Positions 31,852 through 41,288 of a DNA stretch of 64,000 nucleotides are shown here, one piece after another. The notes under the pieces were generated by a model that worked only from the letters and a program-made list of their open reading frames with translations, was not told the origin of the DNA and ran no database searches. Each line of letters starts with the position of its first letter. Positions within the stretch are counted from its first letter, which is position 1. This DNA is from Limnoglobus roseus. Its GTDB lineage: Bacteria > Planctomycetota > Planctomycetia > Gemmatales > Gemmataceae. The position numbers and the translations under genes were made by a program. Location of the stretch: assembly GCF_008254045.1 (NCBI RefSeq), contig NZ_CP042425.1, positions 7,950,163-8,014,162 of the forward strand. Reading direction: 5' to 3'.

Positions 31852-34518
31852 TTAGCCGACGAAGACCCCGCCGGTAAATCCGGCGATGGCGTCCAGGTCG
31901 AGAGCCGCCGCGGGCACGCCCGTTGCCTGGACGCTCTTCCCAAGGTACACGGTAACGTGACTACCGGCCCCGGTGCCGGACCCGACGACGAGGTCCGCGT
32001 TGGCGTCGTTGTCCAGGTTCCGGGCGGTCACACGAATTCCGCCGCGGTTATTCACATCCCCCGCGAAGAAGTTCGCGAGGACCGTAGTCGGGGCCACGGC
32101 TGCCGTCAGGCCGGCGGCCGAGAAGACCGTCACCCGCGGGCCGCCGCCCGGCCCGCCCCCGGCGATGATGTCCGCGACACCGTCCCCGTTCACGTCCCCG
32201 ACGGCGATGAACACGCCGTTCCGGAGTGTCTGCTCGAACGCGAAGAAGTCGGCGAACACCTTGGTCGGGGTGCCGGTGAGCGACTTCCCATCGAAGCCGG
32301 CCACCCGCGGTCCGCCGCCGAAGCCGGCGGCCACGACCACGTCCCCGACGCCGTCCCCGTTCACGTCGCCGACGGCCGCCCGGGCACCGCCCCGGAAGTT
32401 CGTATCGTCGATCCCGAAGAAACTCGCGATGCGGGTGAACCCGTTCCCGGTGAACACGTCGACCCGCGGCCCACCGCCCTCGTCGGGGGTGACGACCAAG
32501 TCCGCCTTCCCGTCGCCGGTCACGTCCCCGGCCGCCACGAACACGCCGCCGGTGAAGGCGGCTTCGAACGGCTGGACGCTGAACAGTTGCGCCTGCGTCT
32601 TCCCGTCGACGACGATCACCTGGGTGGCCGCCCCGGGGCCGGTCCCGATCGCCACGTCGGGCACGCCGTCGCCGTTGAAGTCGGCCGTCGCGACGCGGGA
32701 GCCGCCGGTGAACCCGGCCCCGAACGGCGCGGCGATGGCGAACGCCTGCGAACCGTCCGCGTTCAAAACGCTGACGCTCGACCCGCCACTGTCCGAACCG
32801 ACCGCGAACTGCTTGGACCCGACCAGAACCTCGGTCCCCCGGGCCGGTACGATCAGGGCGTTGGAGAACTCGGACGTGTTGTTGGCCGGGTCGGTGGCCG
32901 TGGCCGTGATGGTCCGGCCGGCCGCCGTTGCCGGCAGGGTGAACGTGAACGTCGCCGCGCCGGTGGCGTCCGTCGTCGCGGTCGCGAACCCGAGGAACGT
33001 CTGGCCCTCGGCGGCCGCCCCGGCCGGGTCGGCATCGCTCGCGAACACCTCGACCCGGAACGCCGTGCTCGGCGAAATGCTCTGGGTCAGCGTGCCGGTG
33101 AGCGTCGTCCCGCCCGCGGTCAGGGCCGTCAGGACGGGTGCGTTCTGGAAGTTGTTCGGGTCGGCCGGCGTGCCGTGGCCCTTCGCGTCGTTGGCCGTCG
33201 CCCCGTCGTCCGTCGGGAACGCGAACCCGTTCGTCAGGTCGATGCCGAGGAGCGTGGTCGGGTTGCTCCGGCCGTTCCGGTAGATGCTGTTGCCGAGGAT
33301 GGCGTTCCCGACGTTCGGCTGGTTCGAGAGGGCGATCGGGTTGCCAAACACGGCGACCCCGCCGGTCCCGTTGAACGCGACCGTGTTGCCCGCCCCCGCG
33401 GCTGTGCCGCCGACGAGGTTGTTCGCGACGGCCGGTTCGTTCGCCTGGCCCGGCCCGAGCGGGGCCGCCAAGTTCGCGTTCGACCGAAGGACGATGCCGT
33501 GCAAGACGTTCCCGACGGGCTTGGTCCCGTCGGCCCCGACGCCAGAAAAGTTGCCCTGGATGACGTTATTCTGCCCGCCGTTGTCAACCTCGATGCCGGC
33601 CCCGTTGAACCCGACGACGTTGCGGGCACCGGCTGTGGTGCCGCCGACCGTGTTGCCGGTCCCGCCGCTGATCTCGATGCCGAACAGGAAGTTGCCGGCG
33701 GTCGTCCCCACGAGCGGCCCGCCCGGGCGAACGCCCACCGAACCCGTGCCGGCGGCGTTCACCCCGACGAAGTTCCCCTGGATCAAGTTCCCGGACGCCG
33801 CGCTGGTCAAGTCGCCGACGACGTGGATGCCGTCCAAGCCATTACCACTGGACACGTTCCGGGCCGCCGGGGTGGTGCCCCCGATCGTGTTGTTCGACGC
33901 CCCGCGGACGACGATGCCGTCGACCTGGTTCGGCTGGGCCGTCGTCCCCGTGGCGTCGAGGCCGACGTAGTTGCCCGCGATGGTATTGCCGTCCGAGTCG
34001 ACGAGGACGCCGTTCCCGGCAAAGCGGTTGACGACCAGCCCGCGGATCGTGCTCCCGCCGCTGCCCTCGGCCAACTCGATCCCGCTGGCGGTAGCCCCGG
34101 CGGCGGTGCCGTTCAGTTCGATGAGTATCTTGGCGTCGCCCCCGTTGGCGAGGGTGTTCGGGCTGGCCCCAGATTGGGTGTACCCGTCCACGACGACCGG
34201 CTGGGTCAGGGCGGGCAGGGCCGTGGCCGTCACCCCGGACCCGACCGCGATCGTCCGGACCCCGGTCCCGGGGATGTTAAACTGCACCACGTTCGGTGTC
34301 GCCGCGGTCGCAGTGGTAGCATTCGAGGCAAGGAATGCCTCCCGGATAGACAAGACTCCGTCGGCTCCCGGACTAACGTCCGATGTCCCGCCATCGTCCG
34401 TGTCGAGTACGGTTGTGACCGTAAACGTCGCTGGGACGAGCCGGTTTTCCAACATGTGAACCATCAGTCTTGAACGCATCGACGGAAGAACCACGGGTCG
34501 GCTGAAATGTCGGCGCAT
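31852..34518 (-). CDS. Large secreted beta-helix / FG-GAP surface protein
   Basis: 888 residues. N-terminus has MVHMLENRLVPATFTVTT, the planctomycete extracellular-anchor motif (LExRLVPAxF). Residues ~50-400 form a parallel beta-helix of repeated N-T-I-G-G-T turns (NNTIGGTTPAARNV, GNTVGGTTAGARNV), as in polymorphic outer-membrane/right-handed helix proteins. Then a beta-sandwich (TAGRTITATATDPANNTSEF), and ~590-880 carry FG-GAP-like repeats (VGDVNGDGV, ADFNGDGVPDVAIGTG, AAGDVTGDGKADLVV), each with a DxNxDG calcium loop. Probably cell-surface adhesin or carbohydrate-binding. No close operon partner. Confidence 0.9.
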   Translation of the reverse strand: MRRHFSRPVVLPSMRSRLMVHMLENRLVPATFTVTTVLDTDDGGTSDVSPGADGVLSIREAFLASNATTATAATPNVVQFNIPGTGVRTIAVGSGVTATALPALTQPVVVDGYTQSGASPNTLANGGDAKILIELNGTAAGATASGIELAEGSGGSTIRGLVVNRFAGNGVLVDSDGNTIAGNYVGLDATGTTAQPNQVDGIVVRGASNNTIGGTTPAARNVSSGNGLDGIHVVGDLTSAASGNLIQGNFVGVNAAGTGSVGVRPGGPLVGTTAGNFLFGIEISGGTGNTVGGTTAGARNVVGFNGAGIEVDNGGQNNVIQGNFSGVGADGTKPVGNVLHGIVLRSNANLAAPLGPGQANEPAVANNLVGGTAAGAGNTVAFNGTGGVAVFGNPIALSNQPNVGNAILGNSIYRNGRSNPTTLLGIDLTNGFAFPTDDGATANDAKGHGTPADPNNFQNAPVLTALTAGGTTLTGTLTQSISPSTAFRVEVFASDADPAGAAAEGQTFLGFATATTDATGAATFTFTLPATAAGRTITATATDPANNTSEFSNALIVPARGTEVLVGSKQFAVGSDSGGSSVSVLNADGSQAFAIAAPFGAGFTGGSRVATADFNGDGVPDVAIGTGPGAATQVIVVDGKTQAQLFSVQPFEAAFTGGVFVAAGDVTGDGKADLVVTPDEGGGPRVDVFTGNGFTRIASFFGIDDTNFRGGARAAVGDVNGDGVGDVVVAAGFGGGPRVAGFDGKSLTGTPTKVFADFFAFEQTLRNGVFIAVGDVNGDGVADIIAGGGPGGGPRVTVFSAAGLTAAVAPTTVLANFFAGDVNNRGGIRVTARNLDNDANADLVVGSGTGAGSHVTVYLGKSVQATGVPAAALDLDAIAGFTGGVFVG

Positions 34519-35058
34519 GCTACACCCAAAGGAGAGGAGAGAACCCGTGCTGAGAAATTAGGCACGTGCTGTTGTGATATGAACACAACGTTTAGATCAG
34601 AAAGGCGTATTTAGGATAATTGGGTAAACTACTCGCATTTTGACGACTCGCCCTGTATGCATTACGCGACCCAAATTGTCGCGAACGTGACCAACGATGA
34701 GCCATCCACGCCAAATCATCCGAGACGGCGAAAGTGTCTTACGGCTACACTTGAGTCGCAGACGATGAACATGTCTCGCATGGACATCCGCGACATCGCC
34801 GCCGCCCTACTGTAGACGGTCGCGTTCGCCGGTGCGGCCGCCATGCTCGTCGGCTTCGGATCGGGCGTGCTGTTCCCACTCAGCAACGCGCCGGCCGGGT
34901 TGGTTCTTTCCGCCGTCGCCGCGCAAGGTGCGTTACCGTGTTAGTCTGCGCGGCCGACCGTCGATTGTCTCGGCGGAACTCGCCACCCAAGGACTTGACC
35001 GACGCTCACCGGTCGGGTCCAATGTCATGCCGTTGTTATCATGCGCAAGCGCAGACTA
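34519..35058. other. Intergenic: promoter of the surface protein and a decayed small gene
   Basis: 34550-34700 is AT-richer and probably carries the minus-strand promoter. A plus-strand frame (34765-34944) follows; see next entry. Nothing else. Confidence 0.4.
34765..34944 (+). pseudogene. Small membrane protein with an internal stop
   Basis: Reads MNMSRMDIRDIAAALL, a TAG at 34813-34815, then TVAFAGAAAMLVGFGSGVLF and PLSNAPAGLVLSAVAAQGAL to TAG at 34942. The stop falls at the beginning of a hydrophobic helix. Looks like a 60-codon membrane-protein gene with one nonsense mutation. Confidence 0.5.
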
Positions 35059-35945
35059 GGCCGTGTTCGTTCGGGGTAAGAGTTTAGGTCGATCCCGACC
35101 ATTCCGAGGCACGACGCCGTGCGGTACTTGCTCACGGACGACCACTGGGCCATCCTCGAACCGCTCGTCGCCCAGGCCAAGCAGTTCACCGGCGGCCAGC
35201 CGCCACGCCTGTCCGACCGCATGTTCTTCGAGGCAATCCTGTACTGGGCCCGGACCGGCATCCCATGGCGGGATCTGCCGAGCGAGTTCGGGGCGTGGGA
35301 CGCCGTGTACCACCGGTTCGGCCGGTGGACCCGCTCGGGCAGCCTGCGGCGGCTGTTTGAACTGCTGACCGCCAACCCCGACCTGGGTGACGTCCGCCGC
35401 ATCCTGGTCGACTCCACCGTCGTCCGCGCCCACCAGCATGCGGCCGGGGCACGGCGGAAGAAAAAAAGATCGGGGCGGCACGAAGTGCTCGCCGTGAGGG
35501 TCTTGGCCGCAGCCGGGGCGGGCTGACCACCAAGGTTCTCGTGGCGGCCGTCGACGAGGGCACGGCCCTCGCCGTCGAAGTGTTGCCGGGCCAAGCCCAC
35601 GACGCCCCGCGGTTGGAGCCGCTGCTCGACGCCACCATCGCTCGCGTGCCGCACTTCGACGAGGCGGTGTGCGACAAGGGGTTCGATGGGGACGACCAGC
35701 GGCAGGCGTGCGTCGACCGGGACGTGTTCCCGAACATTCCCAGCCGGAGCAACCGGGTCGAGCCCCAGCCGTTCCTGCCGGACGGGTATCGAGAGCGGAA
35801 CAAGGTGGAGCGGCTGTTCGGCAAGGCCAAGCAGTTCCGCCGGTTCGCCACCCGGTACGAGAAGCGGAAGACGATGTTCCTCGGTGTGGTCCATTTGGTG
35901 TTCGGCGTCCTGCGACTACGGCGACTCAGGAACATCAACACGGCC
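35059..35945 (+). mobile_element. IS5-family (IS427-like) insertion sequence
   Basis: 887 bp with inverted ends GGCCGTGTTCG (left) and GGCCGTGTTGATG (right, complement), flanked by TA on each side as expected for IS427-group elements. Contains a two-frame transposase and looks complete. Confidence 0.85.
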
Positions 35946-35948
35946 TAA
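35119..35948 (+). CDS. IS5-family transposase, two frames with a slippery run
   Basis: First frame (35119-35526, GTG start): YLLTDDHWAILEPLVAQAKQ, YWARTGIPWRDLPSEFGAWD, ILVDSTVVRAHQHAAGA. At AAAAAAAG near 35462 a -1 shift joins the second frame (to 35948): LGRSRGGLTTKV, DKGFDGDDQRQACVDRD, GYRERNKVERLFGKAKQFRR, holding the remaining catalytic residues. Programmed -1 frameshifting at A-runs is known in this group, so it is probably functional. Confidence 0.85.
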
Positions 35949-35980
35949 TACACTGTTCGGCGACGGAAGGCGTGGTCGTT

Positions 35981-36406
35981 ATGAAGCCATCCGAGTTAGC
36001 ATTCCGCATCCGCGTCGCCCTGACGACGGCCACCTTCATGGCCCTGGCGTATTTCTGGTACTCGCAAACGGCGACACCGCTCAGGATGCCAACGCCGCCG
36101 ACCTACTCGGCCTTCGAGGTGGCTCTCCACGGCGAGTGGATCGCGATCCGCAACGCCGGGGACGAGGTGCTGACAAGCTGCGAGATCGAGTTCGGGGCGG
36201 GCCTGGATTCGCCCGGCGGGGCGACCTACCGCGGGAGGCGGTACTACCCCCGGTGGTCCCCAGGCGAGGCACAGGAGATCGGCATCAGTACGTCCTACAG
36301 CCCGATGGATGTGCTGTCGGTGCGGTTCACCGGTTCGGCCTCGTCTCCCGAAAAGGGGGCGGGATACTGGCGGTTGGAGTTCCCCGTGAGCAAGATCGGC
36401 GGATAG
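35981..36406 (+). CDS. Membrane-anchored hypothetical protein
   Basis: 141 residues from ATG 35981, GGAAGG upstream. N-terminal signal anchor (RIRVALTTATFMALAYFWYS), then a beta-rich domain (FEVALHGEWIAIRNAGDEVL, GATYRGRRYYPRWSPGEAQE). Lies 33 bp downstream of the IS5 end, whose outward reading could influence it. Unknown. Confidence 0.55.
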   Translation: MKPSELAFRIRVALTTATFMALAYFWYSQTATPLRMPTPPTYSAFEVALHGEWIAIRNAGDEVLTSCEIEFGAGLDSPGGATYRGRRYYPRWSPGEAQEIGISTSYSPMDVLSVRFTGSASSPEKGAGYWRLEFPVSKIGG

Positions 36407-36435
36407 CCGCGATCGGCCAGCAAAGGGCCGCCGAA

Positions 36436-37500
36436 CCAGATAGCGTGTTGTCAAGTGGCGATTCTTGATCCCCAGTTGGGGTCGAACGGCGTCCGGTCCT
36501 TGAGGACGCCGTAGCAGATCATGACGAGCTTCCGCATGCACGCGCCGATGGCCTGCATCTTCGCCTTCGGCCCGCCGCCGCGGCGGTCGGGGTCGGTGAG
36601 GCTTGCGAAGAAACTCCGAAGGGTGGGATTGAACCGGACGGCCGTCTGGGTGGGCAGGAACAGCGCCTTCCGCAGCCGGGCATTCCCGGCCTTGCTCAGT
36701 CGGGTCCGCCGCTTGACGCTCGTGCCCCTCTGGAACTCCTTCGGGGCCAGCCCGCCGTACGCGGCCGCCGCCGGGGCGGCCGCGTACGGCGGGCTGGCCC
36801 GCAACTCGGCCAGGAGGGTGGTCGCCGTCGGCCGCCCGACGCCGGGAATCGACTCCAGCAGGTCGCGGTCCGCCGCCAGTGCCGCGGTCGCCGCGACCAC
36901 CGCGTCGGCCTCGGCCCGGACGCGGGCGGCCTCCTGGCCCAGCAGCCGCACGGTGCGAGTGATCGACCGGCGGGCGGGCGTGGTCAAGGCCGGGGAGGCG
37001 AGCCGGCCCTTCTCGCGGGCGGCCATCTCGGTCAGGTCGTCGATCCGCCGCACCAACGCCTGCAACTCCCGCACATGCGGCGGCGGGGGTCGCCACGCCG
37101 GCGGCCGCTCGCGGGCGGCGTACTCGGCGATGAGCCGGGCGTCGGCGCGGTCGGTCTTTGTTGGACCGGTCCCAGGCCAGGCCGGCGTACTTGATGCGGG
37201 TCGGGTTGACCACGCTGACGACCCGGCCGGCGTCGGCCAAGTGAACGGCGAGGGCTTCGGAGTACGGCCTGGTCGCCTCCATGCAGAAGTGGAGGGGTTG
37301 CCCGTGGGCATGACGGTCGGCCCAGGCGGCGAGGGCGGCGTGCCCCTTCGGATCATTGGCGTAGGTGGCGTGCTTGGGGCCACCGCCAGCGGGCGGCAGC
37401 AGACAGGCGTCGAGCGTGTCCTTGGAAACGTCGATGCCGACGAACACAGTTGCGGTCGCGGAGTCGGTGCCCACGGCGTCCCTCCCCTCATGCTCACGGA
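36436..37500 (-). mobile_element. IS110-family insertion sequence
   Basis: The left end at about 36436 (CCAGATAGCGTG) is shared with the remnant at 24412-24508. The right end is not defined from sequence alone; IS110 elements lack clear inverted repeats. Carries one broken transposase. Confidence 0.7.
36451..37474 (-). pseudogene. IS110 transposase with a +1-base frameshift
   Basis: From ATG 37474: VFVGIDVSKDTLDACLLPPA (RuvC-like Asp), HFCMEATRPYSEALAVHLAD, VVNPTRIKYAGLAWDRSNK. At about 37158 an extra A (AACAAAGACC) shifts the frame; the next frame continues KTDRADARLIAEYAARERPP, then the C-terminal domain LESIPGVGRPTATTLLAELR, YGGLAPKEFQRG, SKAGNARLRKALFL. Otherwise full length. Confidence 0.85.
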
Positions 37501-38216
37501 TGCAGGGTCGTGCCCCCGGAGGGGCGGCCCCGGGATAGCGTCCGAGGTCGAGGAGCGCCGGCAGCCGGTCCGCAATCTGGTTCTCGAGGTCGGTGCCTCA
37601 GGCGCGGCATGCGGTTGATCCGGCCGCCGGGCCTCGCTCTCACGATGGTCGCATGCTAACATGTGAGCCGCTGCACCGGACCCGGCGGCCCGTTGACCGG
37701 TAGCTCTCTCTGCCAGGTCTAATACCGGGGGAAGGGGTGCCGTGTGCTTATCAAGTTGTGCATCCAGCCCGCTGACGAGGGGCAAGGGCCAGGGGCATAT
37801 GAGGCGGTTCGGGCGGCCTGTCGGCTGGAGGTCAAAGAGGAGTGACGGGCGGGCGACCTGGCGGCAGATGGCGCTGTCGCCCGGATGCCAGGAATGATGT
37901 CCCGAATTAGTAACGAGAAATTTCCCGATTTCCTCGGCGTGCGACGTGGCTGTCCCCCCCCCCGCGATCGTGGAGGTACCGGCCACGTGCCCTGATCCGC
38001 AGCCGAGGTCGCATGCGGGTCCGACGACCCGCAACGGCCCCGCGAAGGCGTCCAGTAATTACAGGCTGAGCGGCTTGTGTTCCAACTCTCCGAAGATCCG
38101 CGCGACGTACTCGTCGGCGAACCGTGGACGCGGTGAGTGGGTTGGTGACGACGCTGAAGGCGGGGTAATACGGAAGATGGGCCTGTCGCCGATTGCTGTC
38201 GGCGAGAGGCTGTTTT
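37501..38216. other. Long gap downstream of the DUF1254-like gene
   Basis: No gene supported. A short minus-strand tail (38059-38130, RFADEYVARIFGELEHKPLS then stop) has coding character and may be the end of a lost gene. Eight C in a row at 37965-37972. Confidence 0.35.
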
Positions 38217-39233
38217 TCACTTCTCCACCTGAGCATCCGGGAACATCCAGGTGCCGTCGAGGATCTCCTTCCGCGGGCGGTACAACCGCACGGTATAGTT
38301 CCAACCCGGCACGATCGGCAGGTGGTTCACCGCATCCTTCGACCCGCCGAAGTGGACAGTTACCGACCCGTCGCTGTCCCTTTTTGCCGTGATACTGTTG
38401 AGCGAGTACGCCCCCAGGTCGTTCTTCTGATAGTAGCCCTCGGCGTTGTAGAGACTGACGGACCAGAAGGCGTCCACGGGCACGTCCTTCACGGTGAGGG
38501 TGTAACCCGTCTTGCCGTCGTTCTTCGGCGGGGTGCAGTTCAGGTAGATGGCGTCCGGGCTCGAGAGCCCTCCCCAGGTCGTCGCCGCCGAGATGAGCCG
38601 CGGGATAGGATCGACTTCGTCCCTCCTCCCGAAGGCCCGGCGGGTGTCGGTCAGCGTGGCCCCCAGCACAATCAGCGCGTCGCGCACCTTCTTCTGGCTC
38701 ACGGGGTCCCATTTCGGGACCACGAATGTCCCGCGACTCTTCTGTTCAACCTTGACCTCATCCTGCAGGGCGCGGGCTTGGTCCATGTCCTTGGGATTCA
38801 TCGGGTCCACGAGGGTGCGGATGCCGACCAGGGCGTACCGCGTGCCGATCACCTCGCGGGTGACCGCGTGCCGCCCCGCCTCGTAGATGGCCGGCAGCGT
38901 GTAATGGTCCTCGCTGATCATTTGCATCGACATGAACCGCTTGCCGGCGTCCGGCAGCGTGATCGTGACGGGACCCGCGTCGAGGTCGAAGACGGCCGCC
39001 GAGTAGAGCGTGTCGCGGTTCAGGCGGACGATCGTCTGGCGGTCGATCGGCGACAATTCTCGCTTGTGCTCGAACTTCCCGAAGCCGCCTTCCTTCAACG
39101 CGATGGCGCTGAAGTACAGGTCGGATTCGGCGCGGATGAAGTTGTTCACCGTCACGGGCCTTGGGTTCGGCTCCTCGGCGGCCGCCACCCCTGAGATGAG
39201 AAGAACTGCCGTAACGGACAGTGCGATTCGCAT
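38217..39233 (-). CDS. Secreted DUF1254/DUF1214-type protein
   Basis: 338 residues from ATG 39233 with GAGGA upstream. Signal peptide (ALSVTAVLLISGVAAA). Contains VNNFIRAESDLYFSAIALKE, RLNRDTLYSAAVFDLDAGPV (the DUF1254-like N-RDTLY-A box), ISEDHYTLPAIYEAG, and C-terminal VDAFWSVSLYNAEGYYQKND and SVTVHFGGSKD (DUF1214). These two-domain proteins are often exported; function poorly defined. Monocistronic. Confidence 0.88.
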   Translation of the reverse strand: MRIALSVTAVLLISGVAAAEEPNPRPVTVNNFIRAESDLYFSAIALKEGGFGKFEHKRELSPIDRQTIVRLNRDTLYSAAVFDLDAGPVTITLPDAGKRFMSMQMISEDHYTLPAIYEAGRHAVTREVIGTRYALVGIRTLVDPMNPKDMDQARALQDEVKVEQKSRGTFVVPKWDPVSQKKVRDALIVLGATLTDTRRAFGRRDEVDPIPRLISAATTWGGLSSPDAIYLNCTPPKNDGKTGYTLTVKDVPVDAFWSVSLYNAEGYYQKNDLGAYSLNSITAKRDSDGSVTVHFGGSKDAVNHLPIVPGWNYTVRLYRPRKEILDGTWMFPDAQVEK

Positions 39234-39346
39234 GGCCGTATCCTCGGGAGAAGTGTCGAACCCGTGGTAACCTAACCCACCCCTCGCGCCGCGGCCACCC
39301 TTGATTTGCGTCGCCGATGGTGCAGGGTCATGCAAGTGACCTGGCG

Positions 39347-39500
39347 ATGGGGTTCGGCCCCGTGCGGCAGTCGTGGTAAGCGGCGAGTGCCAGCGGGCAA
39401 AGCATTCTCCGCCTACCGCCGCCTGCTCTTGGCGTCCAATCTGCCAGGGCGCGCGGGCCGCGGACCTGTGGGCTGGCCGGCGTCACCGGCGAACCCTCAC
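39347..39500 (+). repeat. Dispersed intergenic repeat, copy 4
   Basis: Carries GATGGGGTTCGGCCCCGTGC, GGCAGTCGTGGTAAGCGGCG, AGTGCCAGCGGG, CCGCCGCCTGC, GTCCAATCTGCCAGGGCGCG, GGGCCGCGGACC, GGCGTCACCGGCGAACC. It aligns with copies 2 and 3 and lies 29 kb away from them, in the gap 39234-39700, where no gene is seen. Confidence 0.7.
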
Positions 39501-39700
39501 CCATTCCTTCTCTCGCGAGCGGAGCAGGCCGAGCAATCGGTCATAACCGCCGTCGATGGAACTTTACCAACGTAAAGTCGTTCCAATCGTTGAGGTTTCG
39601 GAGCTGCGGGAATGTGACCGGCGAAAGTCGCTCCCAGGCCGAATCTTTGTGTGAAACTCGACCGGAAACGATCCCGACCACGAGTTCAAAGGGGTATGTG

Positions 39701-40102
39701 ATGTTTCTGACCGTCGCCGGCGCGTATGCCGTTCTATTCTGTTACTCGCCCCCTGAGCGTTTAGCTGGGCCTCTCACGGAGCCAGTCCGCATCACCCACG
39801 TCGATATCGGCACCGGCCAATTCACCATCGCCCGGACGCTTAAGTTTTACGTGACCCGCGTTGTCCTTGTCGAGCAGAACGGTGGCCGGATGGTGAAAGC
39901 ACGAGTCGGAACGGAAGACGTGCGTGAAGTTAGCGAATCATACACAGTGAAGCACTGGCGGCTGACCGACAAGCAGGGTGCCGACTTCGACTGGGCCAAG
40001 GCGAAGGGGAAGACGGTCATCTTGTTCCGCAGCAACAGACTGCCTGAGAAGGAGGTGTTAGCCCTCATGGCAAAGAAGACTGTGATCCTCTACGGCAATT
40101 AG
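39701..40102 (+). CDS. Hypothetical protein with an N-terminal signal or anchor
   Basis: 133 residues from ATG 39701 (AGGGG upstream). Short hydrophobic start (FLTVAGAYAVLFCYS), then a beta domain (VRITHVDIGTGQFTIARTLK) and an alpha/beta end (AKAKGKTVILFRSNRLPEKE). Unknown, no membrane span beyond the first. Confidence 0.5.
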   Translation: MFLTVAGAYAVLFCYSPPERLAGPLTEPVRITHVDIGTGQFTIARTLKFYVTRVVLVEQNGGRMVKARVGTEDVREVSESYTVKHWRLTDKQGADFDWAKAKGKTVILFRSNRLPEKEVLALMAKKTVILYGN

Positions 40103-40175
40103 GTCGAAGCACTTGTTGTCCGCTCGTAAGAAAAGGCCCGTCTTCGGCAAGTAGTGTTACTGAGTGGGAAGTGGG

Positions 40176-40436
40176 TCAGAGTGAAGCCGGGCCCGGTTCG
40201 GCGTCGCGACCTCGCACGGCCGCCTCTTGCTCCTGTTCGGCCGTGTATATCCCGGGGTCGTCGTCTATCGGGCGGTACGGTTCAAACCCGCGCCACTCGT
40301 AATAGCGAGACAACGCCGCGACCCAACTCGCGGCCTGAACGGTCCAGACCACCGTCGCCCCGGCCTCGACGACGGCCCGAGCCGAACCGTTGACGACCGG
40401 GAAGAAACTGCCGTCACTCCAAGCTTGGTGCAACAC
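40176..40436 (-). CDS. Small hypothetical protein
   Basis: 86 residues from a GTG. The central ATVVWTVQAASWVAALSRYY, then EWRGFEPYRPIDDDP, recalls small planctomycete proteins with VVWTVEAxSWxEAxxxxxxxxGWxPYxP. The acidic tail may be variable. Family recall is from memory only. Confidence 0.5.
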   Translation of the reverse strand: MLHQAWSDGSFFPVVNGSARAVVEAGATVVWTVQAASWVAALSRYYEWRGFEPYRPIDDDPGIYTAEQEQEAAVRGRDAEPGPASL

Positions 40437-40584
40437 AAGAGCCCCCGTCGCCGAACAGAGTATTCATGTGCGCCGGCGCACGATCCACCAGCACGCCATT
40501 CCACCGCGCCACCGGCCGCGGGGCAAGGGTCAGTATCCTATCGCCGCCGCCCGGTATCATGGCCTGGACCACTGAGGGCGGGCG

Positions 40585-41277
40585 ATGACGGAAGCGGAGT
40601 GGTTGGCGGAGACGGAACCGACGCCGATGCTCGAGTTTCTTCGAGGCCGGGCAAGTGACCGCCAGAGTCGGCACATCATGGTTCACTTCGCGCACCAATC
40701 ACTGGCCTGGTATCACGACGAAGCCACACGGGCCGTTATCGCGATTCTGGATCGTTACGCCGATGGAGATATTGCGGGTGAAGGGTTACACGACGCACTC
40801 CTGCCGTTTGCCGCCTTGTGCCGCGTGCTGGCTTACAAGGGGTATCCGTGGTCAGTTCAGAATGCTGTCCGTCTTCTCCCTGCGCACATCGAATCTGCCG
40901 CCCTCTGGCTCATCCGGCCATTCATCCCGGAGGGCATAACCGTCTCCAGCCTGTCCGACCTGAACGACCTTGTGCTGCCCCCGATAGATGGCAGAATTAT
41001 TTCCTACTTCCGGTGGGTCGTCTGCGAGACGCTTCGGGACGTGGTGGGTGCACCCATATTTCGTCCCATCACCTTCTCCCCCGCCTGGCTCACACACACT
41101 GCCGTCGGCCTTGCGCAGGCCATGTATGCCACCCGCGAATTTGGCGCGATGCCGACCCTGGCCGACGCGTTACAGAACGCGGGGTGCGAGGACGCCGACA
41201 TCCTCGCCCACTGCCGCGGCGATGGGCCGCACGTCCGCGGGTGCTGGGTCATCGATGGCGTACTCGGGAAGGGGTGA
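40585..41277 (+). CDS. Gemmata-type hypothetical protein, paralog of the transposon passenger
   Basis: 230 residues from ATG 40585 with GAGGGCGG upstream. Starts MTEAEWLAETEPTPMLEFLR; ends LADALQNAGCEDADILAHCR then GDGPHVRGCWVIDGVLGKG. The ends match 7611-8249; the middle is diverged (RYADGDIAGEGLHDALLPFA). No transposase or inverted ends are near it, so this copy is a resident gene. Confidence 0.7.
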   Translation: MTEAEWLAETEPTPMLEFLRGRASDRQSRHIMVHFAHQSLAWYHDEATRAVIAILDRYADGDIAGEGLHDALLPFAALCRVLAYKGYPWSVQNAVRLLPAHIESAALWLIRPFIPEGITVSSLSDLNDLVLPPIDGRIISYFRWVVCETLRDVVGAPIFRPITFSPAWLTHTAVGLAQAMYATREFGAMPTLADALQNAGCEDADILAHCRGDGPHVRGCWVIDGVLGKG

Positions 41278-41288
41278 CAGGCCATTCT

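Noticed and set aside
31957..34473. 838-codon open frame on the plus strand
   Set aside because: It is antisense to the beta-helix/FG-GAP gene, whose product has recognisable repeats; the plus frame is Arg/Gly/Pro/Asp-rich without any motif, as expected in high-GC DNA.
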